13,591 nt of DNA from an uncultured Collinsella sp. GTDB taxonomy: Bacteria; Actinomycetota; Coriobacteriia; Coriobacteriales; Coriobacteriaceae. This document shows positions 1 to 5,715 of this stretch, piece after piece. The translations under genes and the position numbers were made by a program. Below the pieces are notes generated by a model. It searched no databases, was not told the origin of the DNA, and worked only from the letters and a program-made list of their open reading frames with translations. The number at the start of each line of letters is the position of its first letter. Positions within the stretch are counted from its first letter, which is position 1. Location: positions 1-13,591 of the forward strand of contig CABSDO010000056.1 in assembly GCA_902476475.1 (NCBI GenBank). Direction: 5' to 3'.

Positions 1-142
1 TCGCGGCCGTGTCGAGCAGCCGGTAGCCGACCGAGAGCGCGTCCTCCACGGCGCGCTGACATTCCGCGGCGTCCGGGATCTGATACACGCCGAAGCCGAG
101 CTGCGGCATCCTGACGCCGTTGTTCAAGGTGATGTAGTCCAT
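1..142 (-). CDS. Aldo/keto reductase, N-terminal part (runs off the left edge)
   Basis: The minus strand from the ATG at 142 reads MDYITLNNGVRMPQLGFGVY, then residues ending GYRLLDTAA. This is the first beta-alpha unit of the AKR barrel, and the Asp in LLDTA is the first residue of the catalytic Asp-Tyr-Lys-His tetrad. The rest lies outside the window. AKRs reduce aldehydes and ketones with NADPH in the cytoplasm. The start is supported by AAGGAAGG about 5 nt upstream. The N-terminus resembles the complete AKR at 454-1302 (both have a ...LNN.V.MP... opening), so the two are paralogues in the same orientation, separated by a flavodoxin remnant. Family call is sure; substrate is unknown. Confidence 0.9.
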   Translation of the reverse strand, partial: MDYITLNNGVRMPQLGFGVYQIPDAAECQRAVEDALSVGYRLLDTAA

Positions 143-247
143 GGTGCCTTCCTTTCTCGCAACTTGACGTATCCACCATACGAGGGGCGCCGCGCCGGCG
201 GAAGTTTCCGTTGGTGAGGGTTCTATAACGCTGGGGTGCGCACGGGG
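143..247. promoter_or_regulatory. Leader and likely promoter region of the left-edge AKR
   Basis: About 105 bp separate the flavodoxin remnant from the AKR start at 142. On the minus strand it contains a near-palindrome CGGAAACTTCCG (10 of 12 symmetric) and a GC-rich patch. A possible -10 hexamer TATGGT sits about 17 nt after a poor -35-like TTCCGC. No strong sigma-70 promoter is visible, so an activator-dependent promoter is possible. Exact sites are guesses. Confidence 0.3.
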
Positions 248-439
248 CTATAACCCGCGGGTTCTAGGCGTCACCTCAAAGAGATCGGCGCCGAGCTCGT
301 CGGCGATGGCCTGAGCTACGACAGCGGTGTGGTCCTGTGCCGAGTAGTAGGCCACGAGGACGTTGCCGTCTGCAGCGGGCACTGCGGCGGGCTCGTCCTC
401 GACAGCCAACTGGTCCTCGGCGGCGGCTTGGTTGGTCCG
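248..439 (-). pseudogene. Flavodoxin remnant (N-terminal domain fragment)
   Basis: Minus-strand frame running from just after an in-frame TAA (440-442) to a TAG at 248-250. It contains ADGNVLVAYYSAQDHTAVVA followed by QAIADELGADLFEVTP. This is the first beta strand, the FMN phosphate-binding loop region (YYSAQDHT) and the following helix/strand of a flavodoxin. It is preceded by an acidic, Ala-rich linker (AAAEDQLAVEDEPAAVPAA) of the kind that follows the signal peptide in secreted flavodoxins of anaerobes. There is no start codon or signal peptide, and the protein stops after about 63 residues, less than half a flavodoxin, so both ends are missing. It lies 14 bp after the stop of the upstream AKR, as if it had been part of that operon. 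It looks non-functional. Confidence 0.75.
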
Positions 440-453
440 TTATCGTCTGAGCG

Positions 454-1302
454 CTACTCCTGCGCGTCGAAATCGGGGCGTATGGCCAGGTAGCCCGCGA
501 GTGCTTCCTCAGTGGCGGTGTAGTAGGTCATGGTCCCGTCGAGCTTGGCAATCTCGGCCATCTCGTCTTCGGTGAGGGAGAAGTCGAAGATGTTCGCGTT
601 GTCGGCGATGTGGGCGGGGTTCTTGGAGCCGGGGATGATGGAGGTGCCCATCTGCACGTGCCAGCGCAGGATCACCTGGGCCGGGGTCTTGCCGTACTTC
701 TCGGCGAGAGCGACGAAGACGGGCTCCTCCAGAAGACCTTTGTCGCCGTGGCCGAGCGGGTACCACGCCTCGATCACCGTGCCGTACGGCGCGAGGTAGG
801 CGCGCAGGTCGCGCTGGGCGTGGTAGGGGTGGCACTCAACGGTCACGAGCTGTGGCTTGATGTCGGCGACCTCGATGACTTCGGCGATCTTGTCTTGCGG
901 GAAGTTGGAGAGGCCGAGGGCGCGCACCTTGCCCGCGCGGTACGCCTCCTCCATCGTGCGCCACGCGGCCAGGTAGTCGCCTACCGGCTGGTGCAGGATG
1001 AGCATGTCGACGTAGTCGAGCCCTAGGCGCTGGAGCGTGGCGTCCACCGCCGGCATGCCCGCGTCGTAGACACTCGGCCAGAGCTTGGTGGAGACGAAGA
1101 TTTTGTCGCGTGCGATGCCGCTTTTGGCGATGGCACGGCCCACGGCGCGCTCGTTCATGTAGGCGTTGGCGGTGTCGATGTGCTCGTAGCCAGCCGCGAG
1201 CGCGGCGGTTGCGGCCGCCTCGGCCTCAGCCGGGGTCATGAGGAAGGTGCCCAAACCTTCGATGGGCATCTCTACGTCGTTGTTGAGCTTCAGATATTCC
1301 AT
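454..1302 (-). CDS. Aldo/keto reductase (complete)
   Basis: A 282-residue NADPH-dependent AKR of usual family length, predicted cytoplasmic. The whole catalytic tetrad can be seen: Asp43 (HIDTA), Tyr48 (NAYMNE), Lys73 (STKLW) and His104 (LILHQP). Further family signatures are GLSNF around residue 150 and the nucleotide-binding IIPGSKNP near 225-232. The start ATG has a strong AAGGAGGAG 4 nt upstream. The gene diverges from the LysR-type regulator at 1445, sharing a region of about 140 bp, which is the usual layout for an LTTR target. Downstream, after 14 bp, lies the flavodoxin remnant, and beyond it a paralogous AKR. The natural substrate (aldehyde, keto-acid, quinone or sugar) cannot be read from the sequence. 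All residues needed for activity appear to be present. Confidence 0.93.
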   Translation of the reverse strand: MEYLKLNNDVEMPIEGLGTFLMTPAEAEAAATAALAAGYEHIDTANAYMNERAVGRAIAKSGIARDKIFVSTKLWPSVYDAGMPAVDATLQRLGLDYVDMLILHQPVGDYLAAWRTMEEAYRAGKVRALGLSNFPQDKIAEVIEVADIKPQLVTVECHPYHAQRDLRAYLAPYGTVIEAWYPLGHGDKGLLEEPVFVALAEKYGKTPAQVILRWHVQMGTSIIPGSKNPAHIADNANIFDFSLTEDEMAEIAKLDGTMTYYTATEEALAGYLAIRPDFDAQE

Positions 1303-1315
1303 GGTCTCCTCCTTA

Positions 1316-1341
1316 ATGGTGACTTTTCATGGTGACTTTTC
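1316..1341. repeat. Perfect 13-bp tandem duplication in the AKR leader
   Basis: ATGGTGACTTTTC occurs at 1316-1328 and again, without a gap, at 1329-1341. It lies in the untranslated leader of the minus-strand AKR, 14 bp upstream of its start codon. This could be a recent slippage duplication or a doubled regulatory site. Confidence 0.9.
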
Positions 1342-1444
1342 GAATACAACGCTACGGCGTTTACTGTCGTGCGAGAAGTTCACGTTGGAATGATGGATAT
1401 AATCATGGGGTATATACGGCACATAATGCGTGACAGGAGGATTG
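1342..1444. promoter_or_regulatory. Divergent promoter region between AKR and LysR-type regulator
   Basis: A perfect -10 hexamer TATAAT lies at 1398-1403 on the plus strand, about 42 bp before the LysR start; no convincing -35 is correctly spaced from it. TTC-N6-GAA at 1379-1390 is a small dyad of the sort LysR proteins often bind. On the minus strand, AT-rich TATATA/TTATAT sequence could serve the AKR. The layout suggests a shared control region; the individual sites are only candidates. Confidence 0.4.
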
Positions 1445-2337
1445 ATGTACAACCCACAGCTTGATACTTTCATCCGCGTGGCGGAGGCGGGCAGTTTCTC
1501 CAAGGCGGCACAAGAGTCCTTCATCACGCCCACGGCCGTCATCAAGCAGATGAACCTGCTGGAGTCGCGGCTAGGCCTTACGCTGTTCCACCGATCGCAT
1601 CAGGGGCTTTCGCTTACGCGAGCAGGCAGGTCGCTGCTCGCCGCCATATCGTGCAGTACTCTCAAGAATCAATCGCACGCGCCCGCGTCGCCGAGCGCGG
1701 AGAGAAGCGCATCATCCGCGTGGGAGTGTCGCTCATGACGCCCAGCACGCCGCTCACGAAGCTGTGGCCGAAGGTGAAGGAACGTTGCCCCGGCATGAGC
1801 CTTCAGGTGGTCACGTTTGAAAACACACCCTCGGCGGCGCGCGGTTTGGCGAACCTCGGGCAAGACATGGATATCGTGGTGGGGATTTTCGACGATGCCT
1901 TTCTTAAAGAGCGCGGGTGCCTGGGCCTCGAGCTTTCGCGCGAGCCGCTCTGGTGCGCCGTTCCCGTCGACAGCGAACTCGCCAAACGCGACATCGTCAC
2001 GTTCGATGACCTCCACAATCACAGTCTTATGCTTATACGCCGGGGCTGGAACGCCGAAATCGACCGCGTGCGCGACGAGATACTCTTGCATCATCCTCAA
2101 ATCGCGCTCGTAGACTTCCCGCAATATCGGGCGGAGGTGTTCAATCGCGGCGCGAACGAGGACCTCGCGCTTGCGACGCTGCCGTTGTGGGCCAACGTCC
2201 ACCCCATGCTCAAAACCGTCCCTACCGATTGGGACTGTCTCGTGTCTTACGGGCTGCTTCATTCGTCGCACCCCGCAGACCATGTGCGGGAGTTCCTCGA
2301 TGCGGTGTCTGCCGCGCTCGAGGCAGAGCATCGATAG
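1445..2337 (+). pseudogene. LysR-family transcriptional regulator, frameshifted
   Basis: Reading from the ATG at 1445 (ACAGGAGG 4 nt upstream) gives a typical LTTR winged-helix domain: MYNPQLDTFIRVAEAGSFSK, then AAQESFITPTAVIKQMNLLE and SRLGLTLFHRSHQGLSLTRA. At about 1640-1650 the frame is lost. The linker helix and effector-binding domain continue in the -1 frame (RHIVQYSQESIARARVAERG onward) to a TAG at 2335-2337. Joined, the two parts make about 296 residues, the normal LTTR length. The linker normally carries two or three more residues between LLA and the AR/RHIV segment, so a deletion of 7 nt (or 1 or 4) fits. Left as it is, the first frame makes only the DNA-binding domain plus a short tail ending near 1738. 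It diverges from the AKR at 454-1302 and probably once controlled it. Either a true mutation or an assembly error. Confidence 0.85.
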
Positions 2338-2379
2338 GCAATCGCGAACAGATGCGCTTATGCCTATGGGAATAACGGG

Positions 2380-2421
2380 AAAAACAGCCTCCGGACCCTC
2401 TGGTTCGGAGGCTTTCTTTTT
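2380..2421. terminator. Bidirectional intrinsic terminator between LysR and MerR genes
   Basis: The outer stem AGCCTCCG (2386-2393) pairs with CGGAGGCT (2406-2413). The inner GACC pairs with GGTT (one G-U), giving a 12-bp stem with a CTCT loop. TTTCTTTTT follows on the plus strand, and the minus strand has GTTTTT after the stem (AAAAAC at 2380-2385). It can end both the convergent LysR and MerR transcripts. Confidence 0.9.
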
Positions 2422-2473
2422 CGTTCTGCTCGGAAAGAGCCCCTTGCCAAAGCCCCTTGAGCATCGGGCGGCA

Positions 2474-2914
2474 TTATTGAGCGTGGGCGTTATTGTAGGT
2501 ATCTTTGATCTCTTCCGGCAAATCGTCGGGGATCAGCGCCTTCACTCTATCCTCGTTGCCATCCTGAATCGCCTGCTCGTAGTACCAGCATTTGAACTTC
2601 AACATGTCCAGCGCGCGGTTCATCTTCGCGATCTCCGACTCCATGTGGGCTTTTCGCTCCTCGAACATGGCCTTGCGCTTGGGATATGTCGATGGGCCCT
2701 CCGCACACCATTCCATGAACAGCCGGATGTCCTTGATTTCCATTCCAGCCTTCTTTAAGCATTCGATGACCCGAAGCGCCTCGAGTTCCGTATCGCCGAA
2801 TCGGCGAATGCCGGACGTTCGCTCCAATTCCGGGAACAATCCCTGCTTGTCGTAATAACGCAGCGTGGAAACGGGCAGATCGAACATCTCCGCCACCTGT
2901 CCGATTGTGTACAT
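2474..2914 (-). CDS. MerR-family transcriptional regulator
   Basis: A 146-residue one-component regulator. The N-terminal winged helix MYTIGQVAEMFDLPVSTLRY is followed by YDKQGLFPELERTSGIRRF (roughly 1-70), the standard MerR DNA-binding domain. A coiled-coil dimerisation helix (about 74-107) and a short C-terminal tail follow. Cys70 and Cys109 are present, but there is no clustered metal-binding Cys motif, so this resembles the stress- or aldehyde-responsive MerR branch rather than the mercury/copper one. The ATG at 2914 is chosen because GGAGGGG lies just upstream; a TTG five codons earlier would bury that ribosome-binding site. It points away from the CMD-cupin/hydrolase genes and has a MerR-type operator just upstream, so autoregulation and control of the divergent operon are likely. 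Effector unknown. Confidence 0.92.
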   Translation of the reverse strand: MYTIGQVAEMFDLPVSTLRYYDKQGLFPELERTSGIRRFGDTELEALRVIECLKKAGMEIKDIRLFMEWCAEGPSTYPKRKAMFEERKAHMESEIAKMNRALDMLKFKCWYYEQAIQDGNEDRVKALIPDDLPEEIKDTYNNAHAQ

Positions 2915-2945
2915 GGCCCCTCCGGACAAATCTCGAATTTACTCC

Positions 2946-2988
2946 TTGACCTAAAGTTAGATTTAGGTATTACCTTTATTTTCGTCAA
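2946..2988. promoter_or_regulatory. MerR-type operator with overlapping divergent promoters
   Basis: ACCTAAAgttagaTTTAGGT at 2949-2968 is a 20-bp inverted repeat with perfect 7-bp arms, typical of MerR-family operators. On the plus strand it begins inside a -35 TTGACC (2946-2951). The -10 is weak: TACCTT at 2971-2976 gives the unusual 19-bp spacer favoured by MerR activators, while TATTAC at 2968-2973 is the alternative. On the minus strand a -35 TTGACG (2983-2988) with a 17-bp spacer places TAAATC (2960-2965) within the operator, consistent with repression of the regulator's own gene. Sites are read by eye. Confidence 0.72.
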
Positions 2989-3161
2989 TACAAATCGGGA
3001 GCGCAAGGGATTTTCGCCAAAGGCGCACGCTTGCCGGAACGGTATTCGCCGGCGGCTTGAACGGCGTGGGCGAAATCGGCGGGCATCCCGCTCTTGAGCA
3101 GGCGCGACGAATGGGCACAGGAGTCTAGGCGCGGCTTAGCTGGACGGAAGCAGTTTTGCAC
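2985..3161 (-). pseudogene. Possible C-terminal remnant of an unidentified gene
   Basis: An open minus-strand frame of 58 codons runs from a possible GTG at 3161 (no ribosome-binding site seen) to a TGA at 2985-2987. It contains SSRLLKSGMPADFAHAVQAA followed by GEYRSGKRAPLAKIP. This looks like a natural protein C-terminus in composition and in its compact, amphipathic pattern. I do not recognise the family. Upstream the frame is closed by a TGA at 3162-3164, so if real it is only the tail of a longer gene once reading towards merR. Its stop codon lies inside the merR -35 region. It could be chance coding potential in GC-rich DNA. Confidence 0.35.
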
Positions 3162-3190
3162 TCAAAACCATCGACAGGAGGAAATCAATT

Positions 3191-3955
3191 ATGGCAATTA
3201 AACAGACGGCGGGCAGAGATGCCCTGGGGGACTTTGCCCCCAAATTTGCACAGCTCAATGACGATGTGCTGTTCGGCGAGGTGTGGAGTCGAGAAGACGG
3301 GCTTTCCCTTCGAGACCGCAGCGTGGTGACGGTGGTCGCTTTGATGGCACAGGGGCTGACGGACTCTTCGTTCCAATATCATCTGATGTCCGCAAAGAAC
3401 AACGGCGTGACCAGGGCGGAGATAGCGGAAATCCTTACGCACGCGGCATTTTACGCGGGATGGCCCAAGGCATGGGCGGCCTTTCGCATGGCGAAAGAGG
3501 TCTGGGCGGATGACGATGCCGCCGACGCAAGAACCAAGCATCAAAACGAGATGGCCTTTCCCATCGGTGACCCCAACGACGCATTTGCGAAGTACTTTAT
3601 CGGGCAAAGCTACCTCGCGCCCCTTTCCACCGAGCAGGTCGGTATTTACAACGTTACGTTTGAGCCCGGCTGCCGCAACAACTGGCACACACATCACGCC
3701 AAAAGCGGTGGGGGACAGATCCTCGTCTGCGTGGCTGGTCGAGGGCTTTACCAGGAATGGGGCAAACCGGCACAAGAGCTGTGCCCTGGCGATGTAGTAA
3801 ATATTCCCGCGGGCGTAAAGCACTGGCACGGTGCGGCGCCCGACAGCTGGTTCTCCCATCTCGCGGTGGAGGTTCCGGGCGAGGATGCCTCCAACGAGTG
3901 GTTGGAGCCTGTGGACGACGAGCAATACCTTAAAGCGACCGACAAGGAGGCTTAG
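3191..3955 (+). CDS. Carboxymuconolactone decarboxylase-like / cupin fusion protein
   Basis: A 254-residue cytoplasmic protein with two domains. Residues about 12-110 are a carboxymuconolactone decarboxylase (CMD)-type helical domain, with His64 (YHLMSAKNNGVTRAEIAEIL) and His84 (THAAFYAGWP). It lacks the CxxC of AhpD peroxidase partners. Residues about 140-230 are a cupin barrel with metal ligands in motif 1 (WHTHH, His166/His168; Gln176) and motif 2 (PAGVKHWHG, His211/His213). Fusions of this type occur in gut anaerobes beside AKRs, flavodoxins and alpha/beta hydrolases and are annotated only by domain; the reaction is not established. AGGAGG lies 9 nt before the ATG. The stop is followed after 2 nt by the hydrolase start, so the two are co-translated. 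Likely under the MerR-type operator at 2949-2968. Confidence 0.9.
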   Translation: MAIKQTAGRDALGDFAPKFAQLNDDVLFGEVWSREDGLSLRDRSVVTVVALMAQGLTDSSFQYHLMSAKNNGVTRAEIAEILTHAAFYAGWPKAWAAFRMAKEVWADDDAADARTKHQNEMAFPIGDPNDAFAKYFIGQSYLAPLSTEQVGIYNVTFEPGCRNNWHTHHAKSGGGQILVCVAGRGLYQEWGKPAQELCPGDVVNIPAGVKHWHGAAPDSWFSHLAVEVPGEDASNEWLEPVDDEQYLKATDKEA

Positions 3956-3960
3956 GCATG
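3953..3960 (+). promoter_or_regulatory. Stop-start junction with internal ribosome-binding site (translational coupling)
   Basis: AAGGAGG at the end of the CMD-cupin reading frame, TAG at 3953-3955, and ATG at 3958. The hydrolase ribosome-binding site lies inside the upstream gene, which fixes the hydrolase start and implies coupled translation. Confidence 0.8.
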
Positions 3961-4930
3961 GAGCAGTTGAAACTGACGCAGGAATGGGACAAGGTGTTCC
4001 CCAAAAACGACAAGGTTGAGCACAGCAAGGCGACCTTCCATAACCGATACGGCATCACGCTGGTGGCTGACGTCTACGTGCCTAAGAACGCGGAAGGCAA
4101 GCTGCCCGCCATCGCCGTCAGCGGCCCTTTTGGCGCGGTGAAGGAGCAGCCCTCCGGTCTGTACGCGCAGAAAATGGCGGAGCTGGGCTTTTTTTGCAAT
4201 TGCCTTTGACCCGTCCTATACCGGCGAGAGCGGCGGCACGCCCCGCTATGTAGCATCGCCGGACATCAACACCGAGGACTTCTGCGCAGCGGTGGATTTC
4301 CTCTCTGTGCAGGAAAGCGTTGACCCGGAGCGTATCGGCATCATCGGTATCTGCGGTTGGGGCGGCATGGCAGTCAATGCGGCGGCCATCGACACCCGTA
4401 TCAAAGCTACCGCGGCTATGACCATGTACGACATGACCCGTGTGACCGCCAACGGCTATTTTGACGCCGAGGATTCCGAGCAGGCGCGCTTTGAAAAGCG
4501 GAAAGCGCTGAATGAGCAGCGCACCGAGGACTATAAAAACGGCAGCTATGCGCTGGCGGGCGGCGTGGTCGATCCGCTACCGGAGGATGCGCCGCAGTTT
4601 GTAGCGGACTATTACGCCTACTACAAAACTCCGCGAGGCTATCATCCCCGCAGCCTGAACTCCAACGGTGGCTGGAATGCGACGTCTTCGCTGTCCTTTT
4701 TGAATATGCCGATTTTGCAATATAGCAGTGAAATCCGCTCTGCTGTGTTGCTGGTGCATGGCGAGAAGGCGCACTCCCGCTATTTCAGCGAAGCCGCGTA
4801 CGGCAAGCTGACGGGGGACAATAAGGAATTGCTCATTATCCCTGGTGCCAGCCACACCGACCTTTACGATCAGATGGACATCATTCCGTTTGGAAAGCTG
4901 AAGGCATTCTTTGAGGAATATCTGAAATAA
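3958..4930 (+). pseudogene. Alpha/beta hydrolase (dienelactone-hydrolase-like), frameshifted at a seven-T run
   Basis: From the ATG at 3958 the protein reads normally to MAELGFF. It then enters a run of seven T (4189-4195) and stops at 4207-4209 after 83 residues. Removing one T restores ...ELGFFAIAFDPSYTGESGGT and a continuous 323-residue alpha/beta hydrolase ending at 4930, normal for the family. The nucleophile elbow is GICGWGG, so the nucleophile would be Cys132 (restored numbering), as in dienelactone hydrolases, rather than Ser. The catalytic His is probably His299 (GASHTDLYD); the acid is not certain. As given, a 5' fragment is translated and the rest would need slippage or reinitiation. 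The extra T may be a real mutation, a phase-variable tract or a sequencing error. Partner of the CMD-cupin gene. Confidence 0.85.
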
Positions 4931-5003
4931 GGCGTGCCTTGATTCAATACCAAGTTTCCAGCGACGATTCTTCTAAAGAGTGGGAGTAGCTGAAACGAGG
5001 CGA

Positions 5004-5033
5004 TTGATTAACTCCATTCGTTTTGGCTACAAG
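5004..5033 (+). promoter_or_regulatory. Weak candidate promoter for the flavodoxin-like oxidoreductase
   Basis: TTGATT at 5004-5009 and TACAAG at 5028-5033 with an 18-bp spacer, 42 bp before the ATG at 5076. No terminator is visible in the 145-bp gap after the hydrolase, so read-through from the MerR-controlled operon is equally possible. Confidence 0.3.
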
Positions 5034-5037
5034 AAAA

Positions 5038-5059
5038 CATGCCGCGCGCCTGCGGCATG
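5038..5059 (+). promoter_or_regulatory. Perfect hairpin directly upstream of a ribosome-binding site
   Basis: CATGCCGC (5038-5045) and GCGGCATG (5052-5059) form a perfect 8-bp stem with a 6-nt loop. AAGGAGGG starts 2 nt after it and the ATG is at 5076. There is no U-tract, so it is not a terminator. It could stabilise the 5' end of the mRNA, affect ribosome access, or be a DNA operator. Confidence 0.65.
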
Positions 5060-5075
5060 AAGGAGGGAGATTCCT

Positions 5076-5606
5076 ATGAATATCGTTGTATTGAGCGGCA
5101 GTCCGCGCAAGGGCGCCAATACCGACACCATGGTCGAGGCGTTTGCCGAGACCGCGCGCGAGGCCGGCCATACGGCCGAGGTCATCCGCGTTGCAGGCAA
5201 AAAGATCGCCGGCTGCTTGGGATGCCAGTACTGCTTTACCCATGAGGGCACCTGCGTGCAGAAGGACGATATGGCCGACGTGATCGAGTCGCTGAAAGGC
5301 GCCGATATGGTTGTCTTCGCTTCGCCTATTTACTGGTTTGATATCACTGCGCAGGAGAAGGCCGCCATCGACCGCCTGTACGCCTTCGGTGCTACGGGCT
5401 TCCCGTTCACCAAGACGGCCCTTTTGCTCGATAGCCACAGCGAGGGCGTCTATGATGCGGCAATCGCTATGTACAAGTCAACCTGCGCGTACTGCAAGTG
5501 GGAGGACCAGGGCATTGTCACCATCAGCGGTATGACCGAGCGCGACAGCATGGCATCGTCGCCCAAGTTGGAAGAGGTGCGAGAGCTCGCTCGCAAGCTC
5601 GCCTAA
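5076..5606 (+). CDS. Flavodoxin-like NAD(P)H:FMN oxidoreductase with Cys cluster
   Basis: A 176-residue intact cytoplasmic flavoprotein. The FMN phosphate-binding loop is SGSPRKGANTDT (residues 7-18), followed by the flavodoxin-fold segments VVFASPIYWFDITAQEKAAI and the RLYAF region. Residues 46-60 read GCLGCQYCFTHEGTC, with Cys47, Cys50, Cys53 and Cys60 (CX2CX2CX6C). Iron-sulfur flavoproteins hold a [4Fe-4S] cluster with CX2CX2CX5C at the same place, so an iron-sulfur site is possible but not certain; many relatives of this size are annotated only as flavodoxin-family or NADPH-dependent FMN reductases. AAGGAGGG lies about 9 nt before the ATG. The gene follows the hydrolase in the same direction and completes the plus-strand redox set. 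Its substrate (quinone, nitro compound or electron-transfer partner) is unknown. Confidence 0.9.
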   Translation: MNIVVLSGSPRKGANTDTMVEAFAETAREAGHTAEVIRVAGKKIAGCLGCQYCFTHEGTCVQKDDMADVIESLKGADMVVFASPIYWFDITAQEKAAIDRLYAFGATGFPFTKTALLLDSHSEGVYDAAIAMYKSTCAYCKWEDQGIVTISGMTERDSMASSPKLEEVRELARKLA

Positions 5607-5619
5607 GGACAAGAAGAAC

Positions 5620-5685
5620 GCATGGCAATCGGTGTTGGTGGAAAATGCTTGCTGTCCTTACCAAGAGGAATGCCGATTGCCATGC
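5620..5685. repeat. Perfect 13-bp inverted repeat spanning 66 bp
   Basis: GCATGGCAATCGG (5620-5632) and its exact reverse complement CCGATTGCCATGC (5673-5685) flank 40 nt. Within the loop TTGGT/ACCAA (5635-5639 and 5660-5664) can pair as well. It lies 13 bp after the oxidoreductase stop and before the convergent ATPase remnant. There is no U-tract on either side. Possible roles are an mRNA 3'-end structure, a tiny non-autonomous element or a small RNA. Confidence 0.8.
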
Positions 5686-5715
5686 AACGATGCTCCAGCG
5701 GACAATTCCGGTGTG

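Noticed and set aside
1669..2331. Minus-strand 220-codon frame antisense to the LysR effector domain
   Set aside because: The plus strand encodes a recognisable LTTR effector domain; the antisense frame has no motif.
3185..3925. Minus-strand 246-codon frame antisense to the CMD-cupin gene
   Set aside because: The plus strand shows both domains, a good ribosome-binding site and coupling to the next gene.
4931..4945. Terminator after the hydrolase (AAGGC-gt-GCCTT)
   Set aside because: The loop is only 2 nt and no T-run follows.
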